NCBI GenBank assembly: GCA_045600105.1
Contig: JAZRXG010000007.1
Span: forward strand, 12,909-76,908
Reading direction: 5' to 3'
Length of the DNA stretch: 64,000 nucleotides
Source of the DNA: UBA1206 sp045600105
Lineage (GTDB): Bacteria > Bacillota > Clostridia > Oscillospirales > CAG-382
The position numbers and the translations under genes were made by a program. The notes below the pieces were generated by a model. The model was not told the DNA's origin and searched no databases. It worked only from the letters and a program-made list of their open reading frames with translations. Shown here one piece after another: positions 6,789 through 13,873 of the stretch; within the stretch, counting starts at the first letter, position 1, and each line of letters begins with the position of its first letter.

Positions 6789-7289
6789 ATGTATGATGAA
6801 ACGCGCATGGGGAAGAACATCAAAAGAATAAGAAACGAAAAAAACTTAACACAGCAGCAAGTTGCGAGTGCATCGGGAATACAGAATACTGTAATAAGTG
6901 CATTTGAAAACGGAAAGAAGGTGCCGGGACTCATTACGTTGATCAAATTGTCGGAAGCAATGAAAGTGTCTTTGGATGAATTGGTTTTCGGGACACCTGC
7001 CGACAGGATAATCACGACCGATGAAGAAGCGGAGGTGATTGTTCGCTGTGTATATGAACTGTGGAAGCGAAATATGATTTCCAAACCTTACGATATAATA
7101 AACAATGAATATTTTTCGACTGTGTCTTATGGTCTTGTAAGGTTCGGCTGTGCGTTTGCGATAGACAGATTATTACAGCAGTTGAAGGATCATAAAGATA
7201 ATGAAAGTACGTACTCTATGCCGGAAGAACACATAAAGCAGATATTGGAATCATCCGCAAACGAAATCAAAAGGTCGATACAAAAATAA
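6789..7289 (+). CDS. XRE-family transcriptional regulator
   Basis: A 166-residue protein with an N-terminal HTH_3 domain (about residues 10-63: KNIKRIRNEKNLTQQQVAS, then SAFENGKKVPGLITLIKLSE) and a helical C-terminal part of unknown type that may mediate oligomerisation. The start at 6789 is 8 nt after AGGAG; an in-frame GTG at 6783 is too close to it. The gene faces away from the nuclease cassette and has an operator-like dyad in its own promoter, so it probably represses itself and perhaps the cassette. Confidence 0.88.
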   Translation: MYDETRMGKNIKRIRNEKNLTQQQVASASGIQNTVISAFENGKKVPGLITLIKLSEAMKVSLDELVFGTPADRIITTDEEAEVIVRCVYELWKRNMISKPYDIINNEYFSTVSYGLVRFGCAFAIDRLLQQLKDHKDNESTYSMPEEHIKQILESSANEIKRSIQK

Positions 7290-7313
7290 AAGCAAGCTGA
7301 AATGCTTGCTTTT
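7288..7313. terminator. Terminator after the XRE gene
   Basis: AAAAGCAAGC-TGAAAT-GCTTGCTTTT is a clean 10-bp stem with T runs on both strands. It lies between two convergent genes and can serve both. Confidence 0.85.
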
Positions 7314-7323
7314 ATTACGGCTT

Positions 7324-9441
7324 TTATTTTTTCTTTTTCCTCTTTATTATCGCGGCGCAGACTGCTGCTGCGGCGATCACACCGGCGGCGATGGCGGCGT
7401 ATCCCCAAGCGGGGAAGCCGTCTTTTTTGCTTTCGGCTTCGGAAACGTCTTCCGAAACGGGCTCGGACACTGTCTCCGATGGCTCTTCGCTGATTTCCTC
7501 CGCCTTGGCGACTGTTTTCACTATGACTTTTCTTACCGTTGTCACGCCGTTCGCCGTGATCTCGTATTCAATCACGTCGTCGCCGAGGTAGTCTTTTTTC
7601 GCATAATAGGTGAACGTCTTTGCGTCTGTCGAGAATGTGATCCTGCCGTGAGACGGGCGTGTTATTATTTTTGCCGAAGCCTGCCAGTCGCCTGCAAGGC
7701 ACGTCGGGCATATGACTTTTTTGCCTGCTTCGACTTCAAACTCGCTTTCTGCGTCCGCCGAAAACGGGTCGTCGGGGAGGACGAGAGTACCTTTGATGAA
7801 CTTGTACGTCGCGTCGTAGAGCCAGCGCATTTTCGAGTCGGACGACCTTGCGGCTCTGCCGAACACGGCGTCGCCGGCGCCGTTGTAATAGGCGTGCACC
7901 GTGTCGGTCATCAGCCCCGTGTTCGACGCCGAGTGCAGGTATTCGATATAATAATCGACGCGGTGGTCGAAATTCCATATAATGCCCGAGTCGATCTCCA
8001 TCTCGATGCCGAGCCCGAACTGCTTTGCCGTTTGGTCAAAATCCGCCATCGCTCCCGCGGGATCGTCCTGAAGTCCGGCGTCAAACGACACGTTGGGCTG
8101 CATCAGCACGGCGTCGAATCCGATCTCGTCGTGGCACTCGATGCCTTTTCCGTGATAATACGGGATCATCACGCAAAGCAGGTCTTTTTCGTGCAGAAGC
8201 GAGCAGAAATCCTTGGCGTACTGCATTTCATAGGGGTATCTTTCGCCCGTTATGCCCTCGCTGTTGAAGAAAAATCCCTTGAAAACGAGGTTTTCGTATT
8301 TGTTTTCGCTGAATCTCTTTATACATTCGTCAACGAACCACTCGGTGACGGTCAGACAGTCGTCGTAGGTGGAAATTTTTTCGGCAGCGCCGTCGCCGTT
8401 GTAATCACCGAAGATCTTGCCGCTCGTTTTGGGGTAGGGGCAGGTGAGGTAGACAGATATCTTGTAATCGTCAAGTGAAAGCGCGGACTTCACGTCGTTC
8501 GCGGCTTCGTCGAGCGCGCGCAGGTTATAGGTGTCGGAAAAATACATATCGAGCATCAGCTGCCAGTCCGAATACACGGTAGTGCCGCCCGAAACATTGA
8601 GCCCTCCGCCCGACGGGCAGAGCCCCTGGATGATGAGGAACATCACCGAGTCGAACATCGTGTCGACTATCTGTCCCTTTTTGTCGAGGTAGGCGATGAA
8701 GGGAAGAAACGTCTCTTTTTTGTTGTTGACGAGCGTTTCGTCGTTGGGATAGTAGCCCGTGTGGAAAAGTATGATGTCCCTGTCGTCCCCGAGCGCGTTC
8801 CGTTCAAGGTAGCTTTCCTTTGACGGCGTTATTATCGGCGAGTAGTCGGTCGGCGGAACGAGGGACGTGCCTTTTTTGCCGAAAACCTCGATCTCGTCGA
8901 TAAAGGTGTTGACCACGACGTCGAAATGTATGGCGACGTAGCGTCCGCAGACAGGCTCGACGGGCATATCGTAGGTGATTATCGCGCAGGGTTTTTTCTC
9001 GTTGGTCCCGTAAGGCGCCGTGTTTCCGCTTTTTATTTCCGCTTCGGAATAGTTCACGCCGTCAGCCGAAACGAAAACGGTGACTTTTTCGGGCATCAGC
9101 ACGCCCGCGGGGTTGTCGCTGATGAAGCGGGCTTTCACCCGGTCGATCTCGCGGTTTTCCCCGAGGTCGATCTTGACCGTTCTGCCGATGGCGCGGTAAT
9201 ATTTGACGAAAGCGGGATCGCTCCAGCTGTTTCTGCCGTATTTGCCGTCGGTGAGCTTCACGCCGTCGTCAACGTCGCGCTCCGCGTAGCTTCCGCCGTT
9301 CGCAACATCGGTCTCCACGGTGTACGGTCTGCCGAGAGCAAGGTTTTCCGTTTCTTCGTTTTTTTCGTTTTCGGCTGCCGCGCCGAACGCGGGCAGCAGC
9401 ATTGATAACGCAAGCATAATACAGATCATCGCTTTCTTCAT
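7324..9441 (-). CDS. Secreted, membrane-anchored DUF4855-like protein with F5/8-type N-terminal domain
   Basis: A 705-residue exported protein. A signal peptide (MKKAMICIMLALSMLLPAFG) starts at 9441, 7 nt after GGAGG; the frame extends upstream but that part overlaps the promoter. Residues about 35-200 look like a galactose-binding/discoidin domain (ENLALGRPYTVE, KLTDGKYG, IDLGENREIDRVKARF). The centre matches DUF4855, a family with glycosidase-like architecture (ILFHTGYYPNDETLV, FDSVMFL, VYLTCPYP). A Ser/Glu-rich linker, one membrane helix and a KRKKKK tail end the protein, with no LPXTG-type signal. It probably acts on or binds carbohydrate at the cell surface. It has its own promoter and no operon partner. 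Confidence 0.85.
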   Translation of the reverse strand: MKKAMICIMLALSMLLPAFGAAAENEKNEETENLALGRPYTVETDVANGGSYAERDVDDGVKLTDGKYGRNSWSDPAFVKYYRAIGRTVKIDLGENREIDRVKARFISDNPAGVLMPEKVTVFVSADGVNYSEAEIKSGNTAPYGTNEKKPCAIITYDMPVEPVCGRYVAIHFDVVVNTFIDEIEVFGKKGTSLVPPTDYSPIITPSKESYLERNALGDDRDIILFHTGYYPNDETLVNNKKETFLPFIAYLDKKGQIVDTMFDSVMFLIIQGLCPSGGGLNVSGGTTVYSDWQLMLDMYFSDTYNLRALDEAANDVKSALSLDDYKISVYLTCPYPKTSGKIFGDYNGDGAAEKISTYDDCLTVTEWFVDECIKRFSENKYENLVFKGFFFNSEGITGERYPYEMQYAKDFCSLLHEKDLLCVMIPYYHGKGIECHDEIGFDAVLMQPNVSFDAGLQDDPAGAMADFDQTAKQFGLGIEMEIDSGIIWNFDHRVDYYIEYLHSASNTGLMTDTVHAYYNGAGDAVFGRAARSSDSKMRWLYDATYKFIKGTLVLPDDPFSADAESEFEVEAGKKVICPTCLAGDWQASAKIITRPSHGRITFSTDAKTFTYYAKKDYLGDDVIEYEITANGVTTVRKVIVKTVAKAEEISEEPSETVSEPVSEDVSEAESKKDGFPAWGYAAIAAGVIAAAAVCAAIIKRKKKK

Positions 9442-9471
9442 AAGTCTGCCTCCGATGGATGGTATACGGAT

Positions 9472-9500
9472 ATAATACAGTAATGAGGGGAAAAAGTCAA
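9472..9500 (-). promoter_or_regulatory. Promoter of the DUF4855-like gene
   Basis: Minus-strand TTGACT (9495-9500), 17 nt and TATTAT (9472-9477), about 30 nt before the chosen ATG. It supports the start at 9441. Confidence 0.75.
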
Positions 9501-9517
9501 CGAAAAGGATGAAAAAA

Positions 9518-9546
9518 GCATTAAGCCGAAAAGCCTTAAGCAAAAA
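9518..9546 (+). repeat. Heptamer tract right-adjacent to the DUF4855 promoter
   Basis: GCATTAA, GCCGAAA(A), GCCTTAA and GCAAAAA continue into the GGATTTCCGC hairpin. No plus-strand gene ends here, so this tract is not tied to a stop codon in its own orientation. Confidence 0.65.
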
Positions 9547-9580
9547 AAGGATTTCCGCACGTCACCGTGCGGAAATCCTT
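9546..9580. terminator. GGATTTCCGC-type hairpin
   Basis: AAGGATTTCCGCACG pairs with CGTGCGGAAATCCTT. The A run on its left gives a T run in minus-strand transcripts. It is flanked on both sides by heptamer tracts. Confidence 0.75.
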
Positions 9581-9583
9581 ACT

Positions 9584-9611
9584 TCTTCACTCTTCACTCT
9601 TACCTCTTCAC
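9584..9611 (-). repeat. Heptamer tract GTGAAGA x4
   Basis: On the plus strand TCTTCAC, TCTTCAC, TCTTACC and TCTTCAC follow without a gap. In the minus direction it lies after the response-regulator terminator and before the GGATTTCCGC-type hairpin. Confidence 0.75.
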
Positions 9612-9616
9612 TGATA

Positions 9617-9646
9617 TAAAAGCCGGTTCGTCTGAACCGGCTTTTA
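9617..9646 (-). terminator. Terminator of the response regulator gene
   Basis: TAAAAGCCGGTTC/GAACCGGCTTTTA is a 13-bp perfect stem with a GTCT loop, 68 nt past the gene end in the minus direction. Confidence 0.8.
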
Positions 9647-9713
9647 CGTTGGATTGGAAAGGAAAGAAAAACAATGAAAAAACTGTATATAAATATAAAA
9701 GGAAGTTATCGGA

Positions 9714-10403
9714 TCATTCGGAAAGGAGCTCGAATTTGTAACCGACGCCCCAGACGGTCTTGAGCACCCATTTGTCGCTCGCGCCGTCGAGCTTTTCGCG
9801 CAGTCTCTTGATGTGGACGTCTACCGTACGGCTGTCGCCGAGGTAATCGAATCCCCAGACCTTGTCAAGGAGCTGGTCGCGGGTGAAAACTCTGTTGTAG
9901 TTTGCCGCGAGGAAATAGATGAGGTCGAGCTCCTTCGGGGGAAGATCAACGGGTTTGCCTTTGATCTTGAGCTCGTATTTCTGACGCGAAATTTCGAGGT
10001 TGTCGAAACGGATGAGCTCTCCGTCGTTGGAATCCTGACGGGAATAACGTCTGAGCACGGCTTTGATACGCGCGAAAACCTCTTTCATATCAAGGGGCTT
10101 CACGATAAAGTCGTCCGCGCCGAGCTCGAGCCCGAGGACCTTGTCGATGGTCTCGCCTTTGGCGGTTATCATGATTATGGGCTTGGAGGACTGCTCGCGG
10201 ATCTCGCGGCAGGTCTGCCAGCCGTCTTTTTTGGGCATCATAATGTCGAGCAGCACGAGGTCGGGCTCGTACATCCTGAACGCGGTTATGCCTTCAACGC
10301 CGTCGGACGCGGTCTTCACTTCGTAACCCTCTTTTTCGAGGTACATCCTGAGCAGCTCGCAGATATTGGTGTCGTCGTCGACTACAAGTATCTTGGTCAT
10401 CAT
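9714..10403 (-). CDS. OmpR/PhoB-family response regulator without a partner kinase
   Basis: A 229-residue two-component regulator. The receiver domain (1-120) has the acidic pair in VVDDD, phospho-acceptor Asp in LVLLDIMMP near residue 53, Thr in MITAKG and Lys in VKPLD. The winged-helix output domain follows (KELDLIYFLA, then VDVHIKRLREKL and WGVGYKFE). GGAGG lies 10 nt before the ATG at 10403. No histidine kinase gene lies on either side, which is unusual because OmpR-type regulators are normally paired. It has its own promoter and terminator and is divergent from the Wzz-like gene, so it may regulate that module. Confidence 0.93.
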   Translation of the reverse strand: MMTKILVVDDDTNICELLRMYLEKEGYEVKTASDGVEGITAFRMYEPDLVLLDIMMPKKDGWQTCREIREQSSKPIIMITAKGETIDKVLGLELGADDFIVKPLDMKEVFARIKAVLRRYSRQDSNDGELIRFDNLEISRQKYELKIKGKPVDLPPKELDLIYFLAANYNRVFTRDQLLDKVWGFDYLGDSRTVDVHIKRLREKLDGASDKWVLKTVWGVGYKFELLSE

Positions 10404-10495
10404 ATCGTCATTACCTCCGTTTTGTAACGTATTACGCGCGCCGTTAGGCGGCATTAACAAATTGAATTTTAACGTGTCTTTTGCTTTCTGACGCT

Positions 10496-10524
10496 AATAT
10501 ACCACATAAAATCCGCTTTGTCAA
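10496..10524 (-). promoter_or_regulatory. Promoter of the response regulator
   Basis: Minus-strand TTGACA (10519-10524), 17 nt and TATATT (10496-10501). The leader to the ATG is about 85 nt. Confidence 0.75.
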
Positions 10525-10672
10525 TACTTTTTTCAAAAATATTTTTCTGATTATAAATTTTCATTCAATATTAATCGCCAAAAAGTATGTATCAAAGTTT
10601 ACAACGCCCTAAAAACGCGGCATGACGGAGACGTCACGGAAAGGAGAAACGGAAATATAAAGCATAAATCTA

Positions 10673-10701
10673 TTGACAAAATATGTGCTTTGTGATAGTA
10701 T
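10673..10701 (+). promoter_or_regulatory. Promoter of the Wzz/kinase/phosphatase operon
   Basis: TTGACA (10673-10678), 17 nt and TAGTAT (10696-10701). The -35 is perfect; the -10 is weaker, so an activator may help. Confidence 0.65.
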
Positions 10702-10791
10702 ACAATCGATAATTAATAGTATTTTGAAACCCGCGTTTTGCGGACGCTTTTCTGCGTATCCGCGAAACTCACCTGACTGGAGGAAACACAA

Positions 10792-11523
10792 ATGAACTCA
10801 TCCGATGAAAAAGGAGCGATGTCGATAGACTTCATCGAGCTTCTCAGAGGGCTCTGGGCACGTCGAGTCGTAATAATCGTTATCACCGCGGCGTGTGCGC
10901 TCATCGGCGCAGTATACGCGTCGTTTTTCATAACACCGACTTATCAGGCTACCGCCAAGATGTACGTCGACAACCTCGGCGACAAGAGCCAGAGCGGATA
11001 TATTTCGACCACCGAGATCTCCGCCGCAAAGAGCCTCGTTTCGACCTACGCGGTCATCGCCAAAACGAGAGACACGCTTGACGCCGTTAACGAATACGCA
11101 TGCAGCAGCTTTTCTTATTCCCAGCTTTCCGATATGATAAGCATTTCGTCGGTCAACGACACCGAAGTATTTCAGATAACCGTCACCTGCGAGGACGCCA
11201 ACATCGCCAAGATCGTTGCCAACGCTCTCACCGAGGTGCTCCCCGACAGGATCTCCACCGCCATGAAGGGCGCAGGCGTCACCACCATCGAAAAGGCGTA
11301 CACCACGGGCAATAAGGTCGCTCCGAGCGTTTCGAAGTACGCGATCGTTCTCGGCTTGCTCGGGCTTGTCGTCACCTGCGGCGTGATAGTCGTCATCGAC
11401 CTTCTTGACGACAAGATCCACGGTGAAGAATACATCAACAACAATTTCAAACATCCGGTGATAGCGGTTATCCCCGACCTGTTTGTAAAGAACGCCGGAG
11501 GTTCAAAGTACAATGCAAAATAA
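10792..11523 (+). CDS. Wzz/YveK-type polysaccharide chain-length regulator and kinase adaptor
   Basis: A 243-residue membrane protein of the CapA/YveK group. One membrane helix lies at about residues 25-47 (VVIIVITAACALIGAVYAS) and another at about 187-205, with the extracellular Wzz domain between (YQATAKMYVDN). In Firmicutes such adaptors activate the tyrosine autokinase encoded next to them. GGAGG precedes the ATG. The C-terminal tail reaches into the cytoplasm to meet the kinase. The gene overlaps the kinase gene by 11 nt, so the pair is coupled. No capsule glycosyltransferases follow. Confidence 0.88.
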   Translation: MNSSDEKGAMSIDFIELLRGLWARRVVIIVITAACALIGAVYASFFITPTYQATAKMYVDNLGDKSQSGYISTTEISAAKSLVSTYAVIAKTRDTLDAVNEYACSSFSYSQLSDMISISSVNDTEVFQITVTCEDANIAKIVANALTEVLPDRISTAMKGAGVTTIEKAYTTGNKVAPSVSKYAIVLGLLGLVVTCGVIVVIDLLDDKIHGEEYINNNFKHPVIAVIPDLFVKNAGGSKYNAK

Positions 11524-12307
11524 AAAGAAAAACGCCGCAAACGCTCAGAATATCGGCTTTGTCGCGGAACGCGATTTTATATGCCAGAACATGAACTTCG
11601 GAGCGTCCGAAGCATATAAGGTGCTCAGAACGAACATTTCGTTCGCGCTTTCCTCCGTCAAGGGATGCAGGATAATCGGCGTCACGAGCTCCAACAATAC
11701 CGAGGGTAAATCGCTCGTTTCCATCAACCTCGCGTACACGCTGTCTCTTCAGGGCTCCAAGGTGCTCCTCGTCGACTCCGACCTGCGCATACCCACCGTC
11801 GCAAAGCGTCTCGGGCTCAGCAAAGCCCCCGGATTTTCCGATCTTTTGCTCGGCAGCGACGTCGACCCCGTCCACAGAAACGAGATAGTCGATAATTTCA
11901 GCGTGCTTACCAGCGGCAACAGACCCGCCAACCCCTCCGAGCTCCTCGGCTCCGGCGCGACTGCCGACGTCATTTCCAAGCTCAGCGCTGAATTCGACTA
12001 TATACTTCTCGACCTCCCCCCCGTCAACGAAGTATCCGACGCCATCAACGTCAGCCGTTATCTCGACGGCATCGTGTTCGTCGTGAAGGACAACGTCACC
12101 ACAAAGTCCAACTTCAAAAAGGCGGTCTCCCAGCTCGAACTCATCAACGCCGAGATACTCGGTTTCGTCCTCGTTGACTCCAACGGCGGCAAATTCGACA
12201 AATACGGCAAGTACGGCAAATACGGCAAGTACGGTAAGTACGGAAAATACGGCAAATACGGCAGCTCGGGCGCGAATAAATACGAAAAAGAGTACGAAGG
12301 CAAATAA
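11513..12307 (+). CDS. Bacterial tyrosine autokinase (BY-kinase, CpsD/YwqD type) with KYG repeat tail
   Basis: A 264-residue P-loop tyrosine kinase controlling polysaccharide export. Walker A is TSSNNTEGKS (58-67), where the family normally has PGEGKS; the Lys and Ser are kept. Walker A' is VLLVDSDLRIP (84-94) and Walker B ILLDLPP (164-170). The C-terminal tyrosine cluster is extreme: seven perfect KYG units encoded by seven 9-nt units at 12200-12262, then two more Tyr. These are the likely autophosphorylation sites. The repeat DNA can slip in 9-nt steps without changing frame. It is coupled to the adaptor gene upstream and to the phosphatase gene 6 nt downstream. Confidence 0.92.
   Translation: MQNKKKNAANAQNIGFVAERDFICQNMNFGASEAYKVLRTNISFALSSVKGCRIIGVTSSNNTEGKSLVSINLAYTLSLQGSKVLLVDSDLRIPTVAKRLGLSKAPGFSDLLLGSDVDPVHRNEIVDNFSVLTSGNRPANPSELLGSGATADVISKLSAEFDYILLDLPPVNEVSDAINVSRYLDGIVFVVKDNVTTKSNFKKAVSQLELINAEILGFVLVDSNGGKFDKYGKYGKYGKYGKYGKYGKYGSSGANKYEKEYEGK
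12200..12262 (+). repeat. 7 x 9-nt coding repeat (KYG)n
   Basis: Seven units of the form AA[A/G]TACGG[C/T/A] encode Lys-Tyr-Gly. The units differ only at wobble positions, which points to recent expansion. Confidence 0.95.
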
Positions 12308-12313
12308 GACGTT

Positions 12314-13021
12314 ATGGAACTCACTGACGTACATTGTCATATACTGCCCGGTGTCGACGACGGAAGCCGTGACGCCGAAACGTCGCTTTCGATGCTCCGC
12401 ACCGCGCACGACTCGGGAATTACCGAGACGTTCCTGACGCCGCATTATTACCCGACCGAATCGTCCGACGAGTTCCTCGCCCGCAGAAAAGCGGCTTTCG
12501 ATACGCTCGTTTCGGCGATCGGAGACGACGAAGGCAGTTATCCCTCGCTTCACCTCGGAGCGGAAGTGTACTACCACGTCGGCATCGCCAACGACCCCAA
12601 TATCCGCGAGCTTTGCTACGAGGGTACGGATCTTCTGCTCATCGAGCTCCCGTGGCGCAAATGGCAGCCGACGGTGTTCGACGACGTGGAAATGCTCATC
12701 AGCTACAAGGGCATCACGCCCGTCATCGCGCACCTCGAAAGATATTACGACCTCACCGACAAGCGCGATATAAAGCGGCTCCGCACACTTGACGTGCTCG
12801 TGCAGATGAACGCCGAGACGATCATCGAGCCGAAAACGCGCAAAAAAGCGCTCAAAGCCATCAAAAAGAAGCAGTTCGATCTTCTCGGCTCCGACGCTCA
12901 CGACCAAAAGGACAGACGCGTCAACCTTGCCGAGGCGTACGCCATACTCGTGGAAAACGGAATGTCGGACGACGCCGAACGCCTCCGCCGCAACGCTTTG
13001 ATGCTTCTCGGAAAAAAATAA
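12314..13021 (+). CDS. PHP-type protein-tyrosine phosphatase (CpsB/YwqE)
   Basis: A 235-residue metal-dependent phosphatase that reverses autophosphorylation of the kinase next door. The PHP metal site is visible: DVHCHILPGVDDGS at residues 5-18, TPHYYP near 41, ELPWR near 112, VIAHLERY near 137 and SDAHD near 196. It follows the kinase by 6 nt in the same operon. The ribosome-binding site is weak, so coupling to the kinase is likely. With Wzz and the kinase it makes a complete phosphorylation switch for exopolysaccharide. Confidence 0.92.
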   Translation: MELTDVHCHILPGVDDGSRDAETSLSMLRTAHDSGITETFLTPHYYPTESSDEFLARRKAAFDTLVSAIGDDEGSYPSLHLGAEVYYHVGIANDPNIRELCYEGTDLLLIELPWRKWQPTVFDDVEMLISYKGITPVIAHLERYYDLTDKRDIKRLRTLDVLVQMNAETIIEPKTRKKALKAIKKKQFDLLGSDAHDQKDRRVNLAEAYAILVENGMSDDAERLRRNALMLLGKK

Positions 13022-13028
13022 GCCATTC

Positions 13029-13056
13029 AGCCTCCGTTCCTCGGAGGCTTTGCTTT
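13029..13056 (+). terminator. Terminator of the kinase/phosphatase operon
   Basis: AGCCTCCG/CGGAGGCT stem with a 5-nt loop followed by TTGCTTTTG, 8 nt after the phosphatase stop. Confidence 0.8.
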
Positions 13057-13076
13057 TGCGTTTTGCGCGAAAGGCA

Positions 13077-13104
13077 TTGAAAAAAGCGAAAAACGCGGTA
13101 TAAT
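13077..13104 (+). promoter_or_regulatory. Promoter of the histidine phosphatase gene
   Basis: TTGAAA (13077-13082), 16 nt and TATAAT (13099-13104). The preceding and spacer bases are nearly the same as in the ychF promoter at 13813-13841. Confidence 0.75.
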
Positions 13105-13133
13105 GGAACAAAAGACACAAAACGGAGAAAAAC

Positions 13134-13790
13134 ATGAAAATTTACATCATCAGACACGGGGAGACCGAATTCAACGAAAAGGGGCTTTTGCAGGGGTGGA
13201 CGGACAACGACCTCAATCCGCTCGGCGTGAAGCTTGCCGAGGAAACGGGGAGAGCGCTGCGCGGCGTTTCGTTCGACTGCGCGTTCACGTCGCCGCTCGT
13301 CCGCGCGCGCCATACGGCGGAAGTGCTGCTTCGCGAAAGCGGAAACGACTGCCCGATATACACCGACGACAGGATAAAGGAAATAAGCATCGGCGACTAC
13401 GAGGGCAGACCCTACCGTTCCGCGTCCGGCGACGGCACGAAGACGCTGATGCAATCGTATTTTTCCGACCCGTTTTCTTCTCCGCCGTTTCCGCACGGCG
13501 AACACGTGAACGACGTCATCGGGCGCACGCAGGCGTTTCTGAAGGAGCTTGCCTCAAAAGACTACGGGACCGTGCTCGTTTCGACCCACGGCTGCGCCAT
13601 GCGGTGTATGCTCAATTTCCTTTATGACGACCCGTCCGACTTTTGGCACGGGCACGTCCCGCTCAACTGCGCCGTCAATATCGTCGACGTGACGAACGGC
13701 GTCATCCGGCTCGAAAAAGAGGACGTCATCTTCTACGACCCCGCCATGGGCGTGGACAGATATTCCGAAATAAGAAGCAAAAAGGAATAA
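13134..13790 (+). CDS. Histidine phosphatase family protein (phosphoglycerate-mutase-like)
   Basis: A 218-residue histidine phosphatase. The phospho-accepting His is in IIRHGETEFN at residues 5-14, the second catalytic core includes TSPLVRARHTAE near 50, the acid Glu lies in KEISIGDYEG near 86, and the second His is in VSTHGCAMR near 145. The family includes cobalamin phosphatase, phosphoglycerate mutase and broad phosphatases; with no pathway neighbours the substrate is open. It has its own promoter and the gene stands alone. Confidence 0.9.
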   Translation: MKIYIIRHGETEFNEKGLLQGWTDNDLNPLGVKLAEETGRALRGVSFDCAFTSPLVRARHTAEVLLRESGNDCPIYTDDRIKEISIGDYEGRPYRSASGDGTKTLMQSYFSDPFSSPPFPHGEHVNDVIGRTQAFLKELASKDYGTVLVSTHGCAMRCMLNFLYDDPSDFWHGHVPLNCAVNIVDVTNGVIRLEKEDVIFYDPAMGVDRYSEIRSKKE

Positions 13791-13812
13791 TGCGAAAAAT
13801 ACGGCAAAGGCA

Positions 13813-13841
13813 TTGAAAAAAACGAAATCACGGTGTATAAT
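13813..13841 (+). promoter_or_regulatory. Promoter of ychF
   Basis: TTGAAA (13813-13818), 17 nt and TATAAT (13836-13841), 32 nt before the ATG. Confidence 0.8.
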
Positions 13842-13873
13842 ATTATGAATATCAAATATCAGGAGAAAAATAT

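Larger units (their letters stand above)
10404..10791. other. 388-nt divergent intergenic region
   Basis: It holds the response-regulator promoter (10496-10524), the Wzz promoter (10673-10701) and a leader hairpin GCGGACGC/GCGTATCCGC (10740-10763) just before the Wzz ribosome-binding site. A small dyad GACGGAGACGTC lies at about 10623. I see no RNA gene or conserved open frame. Confidence 0.6.

Noticed and set aside
7324..9441. DUF4855-like protein as the sortase B substrate
   Set aside because: The C-terminal region before the helix (GFPAWGY) lacks NPXTN- or LPXTG-like motifs, so I do not make the link.
9441..9543. Extended N-terminus of the DUF4855-like protein
   Set aside because: The extra 34 codons overlap a good promoter and lie upstream of a normal signal peptide with its own ribosome-binding site.
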